Origin: Micropterix aruncella
Lineage: Eukaryota; Arthropoda; Insecta; Lepidoptera; Micropterigidae
DNA length: 64,000 bases
NCBI GenBank assembly: GCA_944548615.1
Contig: OX155951.1
Location: forward strand, 37,072,995 to 37,136,994
Direction of reading: 5' to 3'
Positions 33,963-44,200 of this stretch are shown here, one piece after another; the stretch's first letter is position 1, and every line of letters starts with the position of its first letter. The translations under genes and the position numbers were made by a program. Under the pieces are notes generated by a model. The model had not been told where the DNA came from. It did not search any database and saw only the letters and a program-made list of their open reading frames with translations.

Positions 33963-35195
33963 AGCATTCGAATCCGTAACGATTTGTCTGAGCAATTCCC
34001 GATTCAAACTGGTGTTTGACAAGGAGATTTCGCATCGCCGCTAATTTTTAACGTGGTAATCGACGCGATTATGCGGAGATCATTCGACGGTCGACGCGGA
34101 GTTAGATACGACGAATCAAACTTCATAACCGATTTGATTTTCGCCGATGATAGCGCCGTTTTCGCCGACACTGATACCGAAGCATCGGACACTTTATACG
34201 ACATATCCGGCATTGCTCAATCTATGGATTAAAAATGGACGGATGGATCGACTCACTATGGACGAATCGAAGGCAAGCCTTTACCTTGATAAAACCCAAA
34301 TCGAACAGGTCCCACAATTCAAGTATTTAGGATTGTAGGTTCCGGAAAAAAACGTGGCATCGACGGCCGATGTCCATAGCCGGATCGGTCAGGCAACAGC
34401 AACATTCGCCTTGCTCAAGTGGTGCATTTGGAAGCGAACGAATATTACCATCAAAACCAAAATACGACTATACCGAACGTTGGTCCTTCCCATTCTTCTT
34501 TATGGATCGGAAACGTGGACGTTAATACAGGGTGCGGCAGTGAGGGTGCGGCAGTGCGGAATCAGCTTTGCAAGGAAATAGCATTTGAGACAGTCAAGTG
34601 TGGAAAATCACATCAGGCATGTGGTGGCCGAAATCGTTGATGCAGTGCTGGAGGCATTCTTGGAAATTCGCGTAGACTCTCTCCAACATCGCTCTTTCAA
34701 CTTGGGCGACTTCCACGCGAACTGCGTGGAATGATTTTTTCTTATGGGGACACCTCAAGGCTAGAGTATACGAGAACAAGCCCCGAACTCTGGACGAATT
34801 GAAGGACGCAATTCGCGTGGAAGTCGCCCAAGTTGAAAGAGCGATGTTGGAGAGAGTCTACGCGAATTTCCAAGAACGCCTCCAGCACTCCATCAACGAT
34901 TTCGGCCACCACATGCCTGATGTGATTTTCCACACTTGACTGTCTCAAATGCTATTTCCTTGCGAACCTGATTCCATCAATAAATATGTTTTTGAGTAAA
35001 AATTAACTATTTTATGATTTTTTTAAAACCGTCCGTCCTCACTGCCGGACCCTGTACAATCGGACCTCAAAAAAATTGAAGTCTTCCAAATGCGATGCTT
35101 AAGGCAGATTCTCGATGTCTCTCTCCGCGACCGAATTCGAAACGAGACCATTAGAGAAAAATGCGATCAACTAACAACGATCGAAGAAGAAGAGT
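33963..35195 (+). pseudogene. LINE reverse transcriptase remnant, interrupted
   Basis: From 33978 the frame reads NDLSEQFPIQTGV, a TGA stop at 34017-34019, then QGDFASPLIFNVVIDAIM and LIFADDSAVFAD. FADD (34140-34151) is the reverse transcriptase catalytic box. A frameshift follows, then QFKYLGL, KTKIRLYRTLVLPILLYGSE and TWTLI up to 34527. A 527-bp element interrupts here at a TA. The frame resumes in phase at 35057 with QSDLKKIEVFQMRCLRQILD and DRIRNETIREKC. The order YLG..., K.RLY..vL..LLYG.E.W and RCLR.IL is that of RTE/CR1-like LINEs. The clade is uncertain. Confidence 0.7.
34528..35054. mobile_element. Fold-back Tc1/mariner-type element inside LINE ORF
   Basis: 527 bp flanked by TA (34526-34527 and 35055-35056). 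Termini are CAGGGTGCGGCAGTGAGG on the left and CAGGGTCCGGCAGTGAGG inward from the right. Inside, arms of 158 bp (34570-34727 and 34806-34963) are near-perfect reverse complements; I see three mismatches, with a 78-bp spacer. Each arm encodes the same transposase C-terminus in opposite directions: plus strand 34757-34939 includes ENKPRTLDELKDAIRVEV and HHMPDVIFHT. So the element consists of two inverted 3' ends of one transposon. Removing it and one TA closes the LINE frame in phase. Confidence 0.75.
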
Positions 35196-35460
35196 CAACC
35201 TTCTGGCGCTCCTGGACGGTCTGCGCACCGTGCGGCGTAAGTCGATCGATTGTGCATTCTGACGAACAGTCCGGGGAGTCTGGAAGCAGTACTGTTTCCT
35301 ATAGAGCGGGGGTGGTTGCTGACCTTACGGCGACAATGGAAGTAAGGGCGTGATCGCAATTGGAAGTAAGGGCGTGAGTATAAGCCCGCTGGGTAACATA
35401 CCTGGTTATCTCGCGGATAAGGCTTTGGCCTCTTATCGCCAACTCCGATGACCGGGATAT
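35196..35460 (+). repeat. R-A fragment
   Basis: Contains CTTCTGGCGCTCCTGGACGG, GATTGTGCATTCTGAC and CCTTACGGCGAC as in the full copies. The middle part is deleted and a GGAAGTAAGGGCGTGA segment is repeated at 35338 and 35361. Fused directly to the LINE remnant. Confidence 0.6.
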
Positions 35461-35620
35461 GTGTACATAAACAACTTCCAAAAATTTCCCAAATAAATAA
35501 GCATCTCTTTTATCTACATGAGCGGGCGAAGCGGAGCGTGCGGGCTGTACCAATCGAACTACCCGCCCGAATGCACAATCAACGCAGTGCGTCAACATGT
35601 AGCTTTTGATTATTTAGGGT
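35461..35620. other. Short spacer
   Basis: No feature recognised. Confidence 0.3.
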
Positions 35621-37030
35621 ATTAGATTGCTCAATGCAATAGTATGTTTTGGCAGCTGGAATTTTACTACGTAAAGCAACGTGTAGATGGCACTCATAGT
35701 TCCAAAAATATATGAATCTTCTCTTATGTTTAATGTAGCGGCATTCTTGGTACTCTTACCACTAAGAACTTATCTGTGGGATGGTTTTAAACAAGATCAC
35801 ACATTAATTCTACAAACTCCTGTACTAAATTATCGTATTTGTCACCAGTGATATAGACACATGCGATATGCAAATTTGTGTCCGCTATGAGCTATGTGGA
35901 AGAAATGGTAAACCAGAACCATGGTATCCTATCTCGATATAAAATAATAATATAATAACAAACAGGTTTTTAAATCATAGCACTTGTTATTTTAATATTA
36001 TTTACATAAAGATGACATTTTTTTGGTATACAGGTTTCAATACGTAATAATTACGCACTTTAATATTATACGTGGCACGCGTTATTTCAATAGGTGGCAT
36101 TATATCTCTCCGTATTCTTTCTGAGATGTAAAGCAGTCTATAAAGAAATGCGATAAATACTTATAATAATTGAATGGCATTATTGTCATTATTGGTGTAG
36201 TGGTGAACGGTTCGTGCAGCTTGGGTCACAAGATCTACTTTGTTCTCGGATCGGCTCAACCACGATTCAGCTCCTATTCAGAAGCCTCGTCGTGTAGAAG
36301 GCTACCCCGGGTAAGACTCTCGCGTTTCAGGCCTCAAAGCTGGTGGACCGGTTTCTCCCGGCGGGATCGCATCCCCGGCGCCACTAGACGGTTTGTGCAC
36401 CGTTCGGCGATCCATTCGGTTGTGCATTCTGACTAATGCTGAAGGAGGACTATGGAAATACATGCATCGGGGGTGGATGTTGACCTGTTGTCAAGCCACT
36501 CTTGAAATGACATTGGGCCACTCGATCCCGTGTGGCACGGCGGGCAATGAACGCCCAGGTCAGCGATAAATTCTAATTGAATTACCGCTGTAATACAACA
36601 GGTAGAGGTCGCGTAAACGACTTCGCACCCGGGACGGGAGGGAGGACGGAGGTATTCCAGACGGAGATATCCTACCAAAACTGGTAGTTAGGGGGCCAGG
36701 CTGCCCGCTGGATACCTTTCCCGGTGCCTCGCCGTAAGGCGTCGGTCTCTAACGGGCTGCTGGCGAGCTAGACAATTTGTCTTGTCTCTAAATCTTCTAC
36801 GCTCATCCAACGGCTGAAAGAATAATTACATATCGTTATACTAGCCTGGGGTGACGGGTTCGCCCGTTGAAGTCGACACTTTGGTTAAATTATTTTTTAA
36901 TCAGTCAGTCCTTTATAAAAAAACAATTTATTATCAATGTGGCTAAATAAATTGCTATTAGTTTTTGCATGACGCCGGCGTAGAAGGGTTGCCATAATGT
37001 ACTTATACCATAGAGCAATCTAATAACCCA
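35621..37030 (+). mobile_element. R-F MITE-like element, copy d (interrupted by R-A)
   Basis: Left end TTAGATTGCTCAATG at about 35625, right end GAGCAATCTAATAA at about 37014-37027: both termini preserved as an inverted pair. The interior follows the R-F order, broken by R-A at 36197-36880. Confidence 0.7.
36197..36880 (+). repeat. R-A, cleanly bounded 684-bp copy
   Basis: Bounded by TTGGT on both sides (36192-36196 and 36881-36885), a likely 5-bp target duplication; the uninterrupted R-F copies have a single ATTGGTTAAAT here. The copy starts GTAGTGGTGAAC and ends with the hairpin GACGGGTTCGCCCGTT and GTCGACACT. The ends do not show TG...CA, clear inverted termini or a poly(A) tail, so the class is undetermined. 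It has no protein that matches known domains. Confidence 0.65.
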
Positions 37031-37130
37031 TGTAATCAAATATTGCAACGTAAGTATAGCTTTCACACACTATGGTCCCCATGAAGACGGCAAATGTAAC
37101 TTTGCCGTGACGGCAAATGTAACTTTCGAA
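37031..37130. other. Short spacer
   Basis: Includes a tandem GACGGCAAATGTAACTTTGC duplication at 37088 and 37110. No gene. Confidence 0.3.
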
Positions 37131-37315
37131 GACTATCGCGGTTGTTTGACATTATAAATAGGATAGAAAACGAATTTACCGCGTAAAATTTGTAGGACCC
37201 GACGTTTCGGCGACGTTGCAGTCTACCCTAGACAACGGCGGCTGCAACGTCACCGAAACGTCGGGTCCTACAAATTTTACGCGGTAAATTCGTTTTCTAT
37301 CCTATTTATAAATGT
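37131..37315. mobile_element. Penelope-like inverted terminal pair (perfect 58-bp arms)
   Basis: Arms 37153-37210 and 37253-37310 are exact reverse complements; after a one-base bulge a further 10 bp pair, leaving a short loop with CTACCCTAGACAACGGCGG. The arm is the same Penelope terminus as at 13.6 and 19.3 kb, preceded by GACTATCGCGGTTGTTTGAC. Here both arms read GCGTAAAATTT, whereas both arms at 13.6 kb read GCGTGAAATTT. Confidence 0.7.
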
Positions 37316-37424
37316 AACTTTGCCGAAACGCTGGGAAACTATACCAAATTACACGCGGTAAGAATCCGATTTTTCTTCAAATGATTGTGCAATGCCAATC
37401 TATTTGCTAATGAATTTATAAATA

Positions 37425-37835
37425 TGAGGTCGCACTAAAAGTTTCGCGAATCGAGGAAGTGATAGAATAGAAAAACTTATTAGAAATATTTTTATTGTTT
37501 TTCGAATTACTCGCCGCAAAATTTATTGAACTTTTCCATTCGATGTAACCAGTTATTATAACATTTATTCCACTTAGAAGTCAAGGTACTCAAAATAGCG
37601 GTTTTGAAGGCGTCGCCGCTGCTTCCGGTGTCGAAAATCGATGACCAAGTAATTTACTTTTAATTCACCGTCATGGCTGCTCTGTGGATGGTCGAACTTT
37701 GAACCCAAGTCCTTGTGTATGGTGAAATCAGAACTCCAATACAAAGATGCAACTGTAATTCGCAATTTGTTTACAATATCAGCGATAACATCTTGTAGGC
37801 CGTATTTCATTGAATATGTCATCATGATCATTTAG
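37425..37835 (-). pseudogene. Mariner transposase C-terminal remnant
   Basis: Minus strand 37507-37608 reads FKTAILSTLTSKWNKCYNNW and LHRMEKFNKFCGE then TAA, the mariner C-terminal pattern (W.KC...W..RM.K...), parallel to the copy at 31 kb. The terminus TGAGGTCGCACTAAAAGTTT follows at 37425, preceded by TA. Upstream (37610-37835) the frame is very degraded. No right-hand terminus was found. Confidence 0.55.
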
Positions 37836-38329
37836 GCCGCTTGTATATCAAGGTGTCATCTATGCAAGGTAAAACATCAGTACAACTTCAACGAATGGAT
37901 GTTCATTCGTATAACACGCGGAACAAACAAGAAATGAGTTCAAAGTGCGACTAGTAAAGTTAGAAATATTTTGCCTGTATCAGTCCAATATTTTTTATAA
38001 TAAAAATTAAATCGTGCGTCAGAGGTCTGAAAGGCGTTTAATTTAGGAAAAGCCCAAGATATTTTATTAAGAACCCAATTCATTCTATTACAGACTTTGA
38101 CAGTGTTGATTTTTGCAACCTTTCTTGATTATTTTAAATAACATTTTTTTAAACTGTTGACATTAAATAAATGCAATCATTTTAATAATCGGAGATTTAT
38201 TTATTTTAAATTTATTATATTTTAAACTAACAGATTAACTATCCTTTGAATAGTTTACAACGCTTGCATAAAAAATTGTGATATAAACGACATGAACACG
38301 TTGATAATGGAAAAATGTATTAAGTGTAA
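37836..38329. other. AT-rich spacer with LINE-like scraps
   Basis: 37925-38160 contains scraps related to 33319-33530 (KVRLVKL, QSNIFYN). No intact feature. Confidence 0.35.
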
Positions 38330-38560
38330 TCTTACTACTATATAAACGCGAAAGTTTGTAAGAATGTATGTATGGATGTTTGTTACTCTTTCACGCAGAA
38401 ACTACTGAATGGATGTTGATGAAACTTTACAGTAATAACACATAGGCTACACATCCGAATAACACATAGGCTATAATTTATAAAGATATAGGTATAGTTT
38501 TCTATCATCATTATCACAATTTTCCATCACGACGCGGGTAAAACCGCGGGGCGCAGCTAG
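38330..38560 (+). mobile_element. Short non-autonomous Helitron, 231 bp
   Basis: Starts TCTTACTACTATATAAACGC after an A and ends GGGGCGCAGCTAG before a T, the A|TC...CTAG|T architecture of Helitrons. GCGGGTAAAACCGC is the 3' hairpin about 11 bases before the end. An AATAACACATAGGCTA block is duplicated inside. Non-coding. Confidence 0.7.
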
Positions 38561-39121
38561 TAATTATATTGTATAATGAAAGTAATAATATGGTAAGTTG
38601 AAAAAGAGCGAAAATGAAATATGAAAAAAAAAATATATTAATATTTAGAATACATAATATGATATATTATAGTGGCATGGTGTAATATAATAGTCATATA
38701 ATACAGTGCAGTAGGATAACAGCGATGGATAATTGTATTAAAATTCGTATTGACTATTTATATTGCGCCATTTTTGATATTTGTAATTTTATAATTATTT
38801 GTAATATTGATAATATGACTATTTCTAATCTGACTATTCGTTTTTATATTTTGACTAGCTATAGTTTTCAGTTATACCTACTTATGTATTTTAGCAGCTC
38901 AAATTATTTTTAAAAGATTTTATATTTTTATTATATAATACATTTAATTATTATTTGTTTTTACAATTTTAAAAATTAGTTAATCTATACAAAAATGAAT
39001 TATACCACATAATATACCACATCTTCATATAAAATCAATTTGACTTCATAAATAGTAGGGATTCCTATTAACTGGCTTAATTTATAAATAAAATAAGTTT
39101 TCTCCAGCAGTCAGTTCCGCG
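38561..39121. other. AT-rich flank of the split ORF
   Basis: No repeat assigned. TTTTCTCCAG at about 39102-39111 could be a 3' splice site just before the ORF at 39122, but this is only a motif match. Confidence 0.35.
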
Positions 39122-39144
39122 ATGAGCAACCATGCACTATTCGG
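39122..39144 (+). pseudogene. First 23 bases of an ORF split by the LTR element
   Basis: ATG at 39122 opens MSNHALF and then hits the left LTR after the TCGG target site. Joining this to the sequence after the right-hand TCGG gives a single uninterrupted frame of 95 codons (see 53819-54083). The upstream in-frame stop and a possible acceptor site (TTTTCTCCAG) suggest either a small exon or a short gene. The product is not recognised. Confidence 0.5.
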
Positions 39145-39599
39145 TGTAATGGTCATAAAACCATTACGGGTTTAACAAACAATATAATAAACAATTATTG
39201 CCAAAATTAGTTAACAAAAATAAAATAACAATAATATAGGATACAAGCGAATTTTATCGCACAATAGGCATCACTAGCGATTAGATGGAACACGGGTGTA
39301 GAGAATCGCTAGTGAGAGTAGTTTTTTTTTTGGCCCGAAGCACTCGCCGGGAAAGGTCGTCGTTTCAGCGCGGCGGTCGGTTTTTTTCCTCGCGGCGATT
39401 ACCGGCCGCCGGAGCTCATTTCACGACTTCGAAGTGGCCTACCTACATCTACGAATAAAATATAAAAGTCAAAGTCATCTTTAGAAATTATAACTAGAGC
39501 CCAGTGGGGTGGGGTGGTAGTGAGTTTTTTTTTTGCACATCTACTTTTATCGTTACTCATTGTACGAAAGGGCACATCTACTTTCATCGTAAACTATGT

Positions 39600-39905
39600 T
39601 AGATAGGTAGAGTAAATAGGTAGGTCGAGTGAGCCCATTCGGTCTTAGTCGCGCTAACGCGACTGAGTCGAGTCGAGAACGCGCTCATTTTCTTGTTCGA
39701 CTTTTGCTTTTTACCCGCCTTCCCCTACGTGCCTCGCCACCTTCGATCTTTCGAAATAAATCGAAATCTTCTTCTTTCGAAATCGAGACCTTTAGAAATA
39801 ATTCGATAGGTAGAGTAAATAGGTAGGTCGAGTGAGCCCATTCAGTGTTAGTCGCGCTAACGCGACTGAGTCGGGTCGAGAACGCGCTCATTTTCTTGTT
39901 CGATT
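39600..39905 (+). repeat. 203-bp tandem duplication
   Basis: GATAGGTAGAGTAAATAGG begins at 39602 and 39805. Both units contain GTCGCGCTAACGCGACTGAG, which holds the hairpin GTCGCG-ctaa-CGCGAC, and end CGCGCTCATTTTCTTGTTCG. Confidence 0.8.
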
Positions 39906-42660
39906 TTCAAAATTTTTCAAAATTTCAAAATTTCAAAAATGCCATTTTGTAGAGATTACCGAGGCCGTCGTTCTGTCCGACCATCGTAGCGCTATAGGTT
40001 TACTCTGTCGCGATTTATTTCGAAAAATGTGATTTTTTCATAACAATTCCCAAGTTCAAAATGAAAGTTTATATAAAATTTTTCAAAATTTCAAAATTTC
40101 AAAAATGCCATTTTGTAGAGATTACCCAGGCCGTCGTTCTGTCCGAACACCGTAGCGCTATAGGTTTACTCTATCACGATCTTTTTCGAAAAATGTGATT
40201 TTTTCATAATAATTTCTATGTTTAAAATGAAAGTTTATATAAAATTTTTCAAAATTTCAAAATTTCAAAAATGCCATTTTCTAGAGCTTACCGAGGCCGT
40301 CGTTCTGTACGAACACCGTAGCGCTATAGGTTTACTCTGTCACGATCTTTTTCGAAAAATGTGATTTTTTCATAATAATTTCTATGTTTAAAATAAAAGT
40401 TTATATAAAATTTTTCAAAATGTCAAAATTTCAAAAATGCCATTTTGTAGAGATTACCGAGGCCGTCGTTCTGTCCGAACACCGTAGCGCTATAGGTTTA
40501 CTCTATCACGATCTTCTTCGAAAAATGTGATTTTTTCATAATAATTTCTATGTTTAAAATGAAATTTTATATAAAATTTTTCAAAATTTCAAAATTTCAA
40601 AAATGCCATTTTGTAGAGCTTAAGCGGGGTGTCGATTTCGCCAAAGACCGCAACGCGGTAGGTTTACTCTATCTCGTTCTTTTGGGAAAAATGTGATTTT
40701 TTCATAACAATTTCTATGTTCAAAATGAAAGTTTATATAAAAAATTTCAAAATGTCAAAATTTTGAAATAGCCATTTCGTAGAGATTATCAAGGCCGTCG
40801 TTCTGACCAAACGCCGTAACGCTATAGGTTTACTCTATCACGATCTTTTTCGAAAAATGTGATTTTTTCATAAAAATTTCTATGTTTAAAATGAAATTTT
40901 ATATAAAAATTTTCAAAATTTCAAAATTTCAAAAATGCCATTTTGTAGAGCTTAAGCGGGGTGTCGATCTGGCCAAAGACCGCAACGCGGTAGGTTTACT
41001 CTATCTCGTTCTTTTGTGAAAAATGTGATTTTTTGATAACAATTTCTATGTTCAAAATGAAAGTTTATATAAAAAATTTCAAAATGTCAAAATTTTGAAA
41101 TAGCCATTTCGTAGAGATTATCAAGGCCGTCGTTCTGTCCAAACGCCGTAACGCTATACGTTTACTCTATCACGATCTTTTTCGAAAAATGTGATTTTTT
41201 CATAATAATTTCTATGTTTAAAATGAAAGTTTATATAAAATTTTTCAAAATTTCAAAATTTCAAAAATGCCATTTTGTAGAGATTGCCGAGGCCGTCGTT
41301 CTGTCCGAACACCGTAGCGCTATAGGTTTACTCTATCACGATCTTTTTCGAAAAATGTGATTTTTTCATAATAATTTCAATGTTTAAAATGAAAGTTTAT
41401 ATAAAATTTTTCAAAATTTCAAAATTTCAAAAATGCCATTTTGTAGAGCTTAAGCGGAGTGTCGATCTCGCCAAAGACCGCAACGCGGTAGGTTTACTCT
41501 ATCTCGTTCTTTTGTGAAAAATGTGATTTTTTCATAACAATTTCTATGTTTAAAATGAAAGTTTATATTAAAAATTTCAAAAAGTCAAAATTTCGAAAAT
41601 GCCATTTTGTAGAGCTTAAGCGGTGTGTCGATCACGCCAAAGACCGCAACGCGGTAGGTTTACTCTATTTCGTTCTTTTGTGAAAAATGTATTTTTTTCA
41701 TAACAATTTCTATGTTCAAAATGAAAGTTTATATAAAAAATTTCAAAATATCAAAATTTCGAAAATTCCATTTTGTAGAGATTACCAAGGCCGTCGTTCT
41801 GTCCAAACACCGTAACGCGGTAGGTTTACTCTATCACGATCTTTTTCGAAAAATGTGATTTTTTCAAATAATTTCTATGTTTAAAATGAAATTTTATATA
41901 AAATTTTTCAAAATTTCAAAATTTCAAAAATGCCATTTTGTAGAGCTTAAGCGGGGTGTCGATCTCGCCAAAGACCGCAACGCGGTAGGTTTACTCTATC
42001 TCGTTCTTTTGTGAAAAATGTGATTTTTTGATAACAATTTCTATGTTCAAAATGAAAGTTTATATAAAAAATTTCAAAATGTCAAAATTTCGAAAATGCC
42101 ATTTCGTAGAGATTTCAAAGGCCTTCGTTCTGCCCGAACACCGTAACGCGTTTAATTTACTCTATCACGGTCGTTATCGAAAAATGTCATTTATTCATAA
42201 CAATTTCTATGTTCAAAATGAAAGTTTATATAAAAAATTTCAAAATGTCAAAATTTCGAAAATGCCATTTCGTAGAGATTTTAAAGGCCTTCGTTCTGTC
42301 CGAACACCGCAACGCGGTAGGTTTACTCTATTTCGTTATTTTGTGAAAAATGTGATTTTTTCATAACAATTTCTATGTTCAAAATGAAAGTTTATATAAA
42401 AAATTTCAAAATGTCAAAATTTCAAAAATGCCATTTCGTAGATCTCACTCGGGGCGTCGATCTCGCCTAAGACCTCTACGCGGTAGGTTCGGACTGTCTC
42501 GATCGATATCGGAAAATTAGATTTTTGTACTCGTTGGAAAAATTCAAAATCAAAATTTATATAAATTTTTTTAAAATTTCAAAATTCTGAAAATGCCACT
42601 TTGTAGTGCTGGTCGAGGCGCTACATCTCGCCGTAGAACACAACTCGACAGGAGGTCGTT
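39906..42660 (+). repeat. 166-bp satellite-like array, 17 monomers
   Basis: The anchor GCCATTTTGTAGAG (or a close variant) occurs at 39941, 40107, 40273, 40439, 40605, 40771, 40937, 41103, 41269, 41435, 41601, 41767, 41932, 42098, 42264, 42430 and 42595. All spacings are 166 bp except two of 165. Monomers fall into types by the following segment: AGGCCGTCGTTCTGTCCGAA (A) or GGTGTCGATCTCGCCAAAGA (B). The order is roughly A A A A B A B A A B B A B A A then two diverged. Each ends in runs of TTTCAAAA. Confidence 0.9.
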
Positions 42661-42679
42661 CTCTCTGCGTTAATCGGGT

Positions 42680-44200
42680 TTTTTCGTAGCCCCGTTTCAA
42701 AATCAAAAATGGCGGCCGCACGAAGAAAATTGAAGGAAATTTCAACTTTTAGGATTTTTCCCATAGAGTTGGGGGTATTCGGGTGGAAATGTCCATTGCA
42801 CAATTTCGGTCCCGCTGCTGCTTCCCAAAGCGTGGAGTCCGAAAAATTACGTTTTTTTTGTAAAAAAAATCCTTTAAAATTTGGGAAAATGGAAAATTTA
42901 TATGAATTTTTGGAGAAATTCCAATTTTCTTTTTGGCAGTCTCGTAACGGATTTCTCGGACTTCGAGTTGCCACAGACGCCAATCCATTTAGACGTTTTC
43001 GATTCGAATTATCGAGGTTTTTGCGGTTTTTTCGTTGTATTTTCAAAATCCAATATGGCGGCGGCGCGAAGGAAATTTCAACTTTTTGGAGTTTTTCCAT
43101 AGAGAGAAGGGTTTTCGGGTGGAGATGACAGTTGCGCAATTACGGTCCCGCGGCTATTTCCCAAAGCGTGGGATCCGAAATATGAAACTTTTTTCGTTTC
43201 GAATGCGTTTTTTGGAAAAATTTCAAATTGAAAATTTATATGAATTTTTGGAGAAACTTGAAAATTTTTTTTGGCAATCTCGTAAAGGACGTCTAGGTCT
43301 TCGAATTGCCGCAGACGCGAATCCATTCGGACGTTCGTGAGTCGAATTATCGAGGTTTATGTGTTTTTTTGGTGGCATTTTCAAAATCCAATATGGCCGC
43401 CGCCCGAAGGAAATTTCAACTTTTCGGGATTTTCCCATAGAGAGACGATTCTCAGGTTGGAAAGAGGCGATGAAAAATTAACAAAAATCAAAAAATGAGA
43501 AAAATTATGGTAGCCGAAAAAATCACTTTTTTCGTTTTGAGGGCGTTTTTTTGACCAAATTTCAAAGTGAAAATTATTACTAATTTTTGGAGAAACTTAA
43601 TATTTTTTTTCTGCAGTATCGTAAAGGACGTCTAGTCCTTGGACTCGCCGTAGACGGCCGTCGATTTGGACGTTCTCGATTGCGTCGAATTATCGTGGAA
43701 AATGTGTGTTTTTTCAATGTTCTCTAGATGCATTTTCAAAATCCAATATGGCGGTCGGGCGAAGAAAATTTCTACTTTTTGGAGTTTTCCCATAGATTTG
43801 GGGGTGTTCGGGTGGAAGTGACCTTTGTACGATTTCGGTCCCGCTGCTGCTTCCCAAAGCGTGGGACGCCGAAAATGACACTTTTTTCGAAAAAAATATT
43901 TCCTATCGAAAGTGGAAAAATGGAAAATTTTTATGATTTTTTTGGGAATTTCAAAATTTCAAAAATGCCATTTCGCAGCTCTCGCCGAGCCCTTCGATCG
44001 CTCCTCGGACCGAAACGCTCCGCTCCTATCCGTTCTCGAGTTATGTCGGTTTCCGCGTTTTCGTCGATGCGTTTTCGAACGCAATTTTGAATTTGAAAAT
44101 CGAAAAAATTTCAACTTTTCGGAATTTTCCCATAGAGAGACGATTCTCCGGTTGGAAAGAGGCGATGAAAAGTTATCAAAAATCAAAAAATGAGAAAAAT
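42680..44200 (+). repeat. Second tandem array, about 340-bp units
   Basis: The anchor CCATAGA lies at 42761, 43098, 43435, 43789 and 44129 (spacings 337, 337, 354, 340). Units share AAATTTCAACTTTT, AAAATCCAATATGGC and either GGGTGTTCGGGTGGAA or CGATTCTC.GGTTGGAAAGAGG. A stray element of the 166-bp type (AAAAATGCCATTTCGCAG) lies at about 43960. The period is close to twice 166-170 bp. Confidence 0.75.

Noticed and set aside
37131..37315. Hammerhead ribozyme in Penelope termini
   Set aside because: CCGAAACG and GTC are present, but no CUGANGA core precedes them in any copy I could read.
39906..42660. Regular spacing suggestive of a CRISPR array
   Set aside because: Whole 166-bp monomers repeat; there are no short repeats with unique spacers, and the context is an insect retrotransposon.
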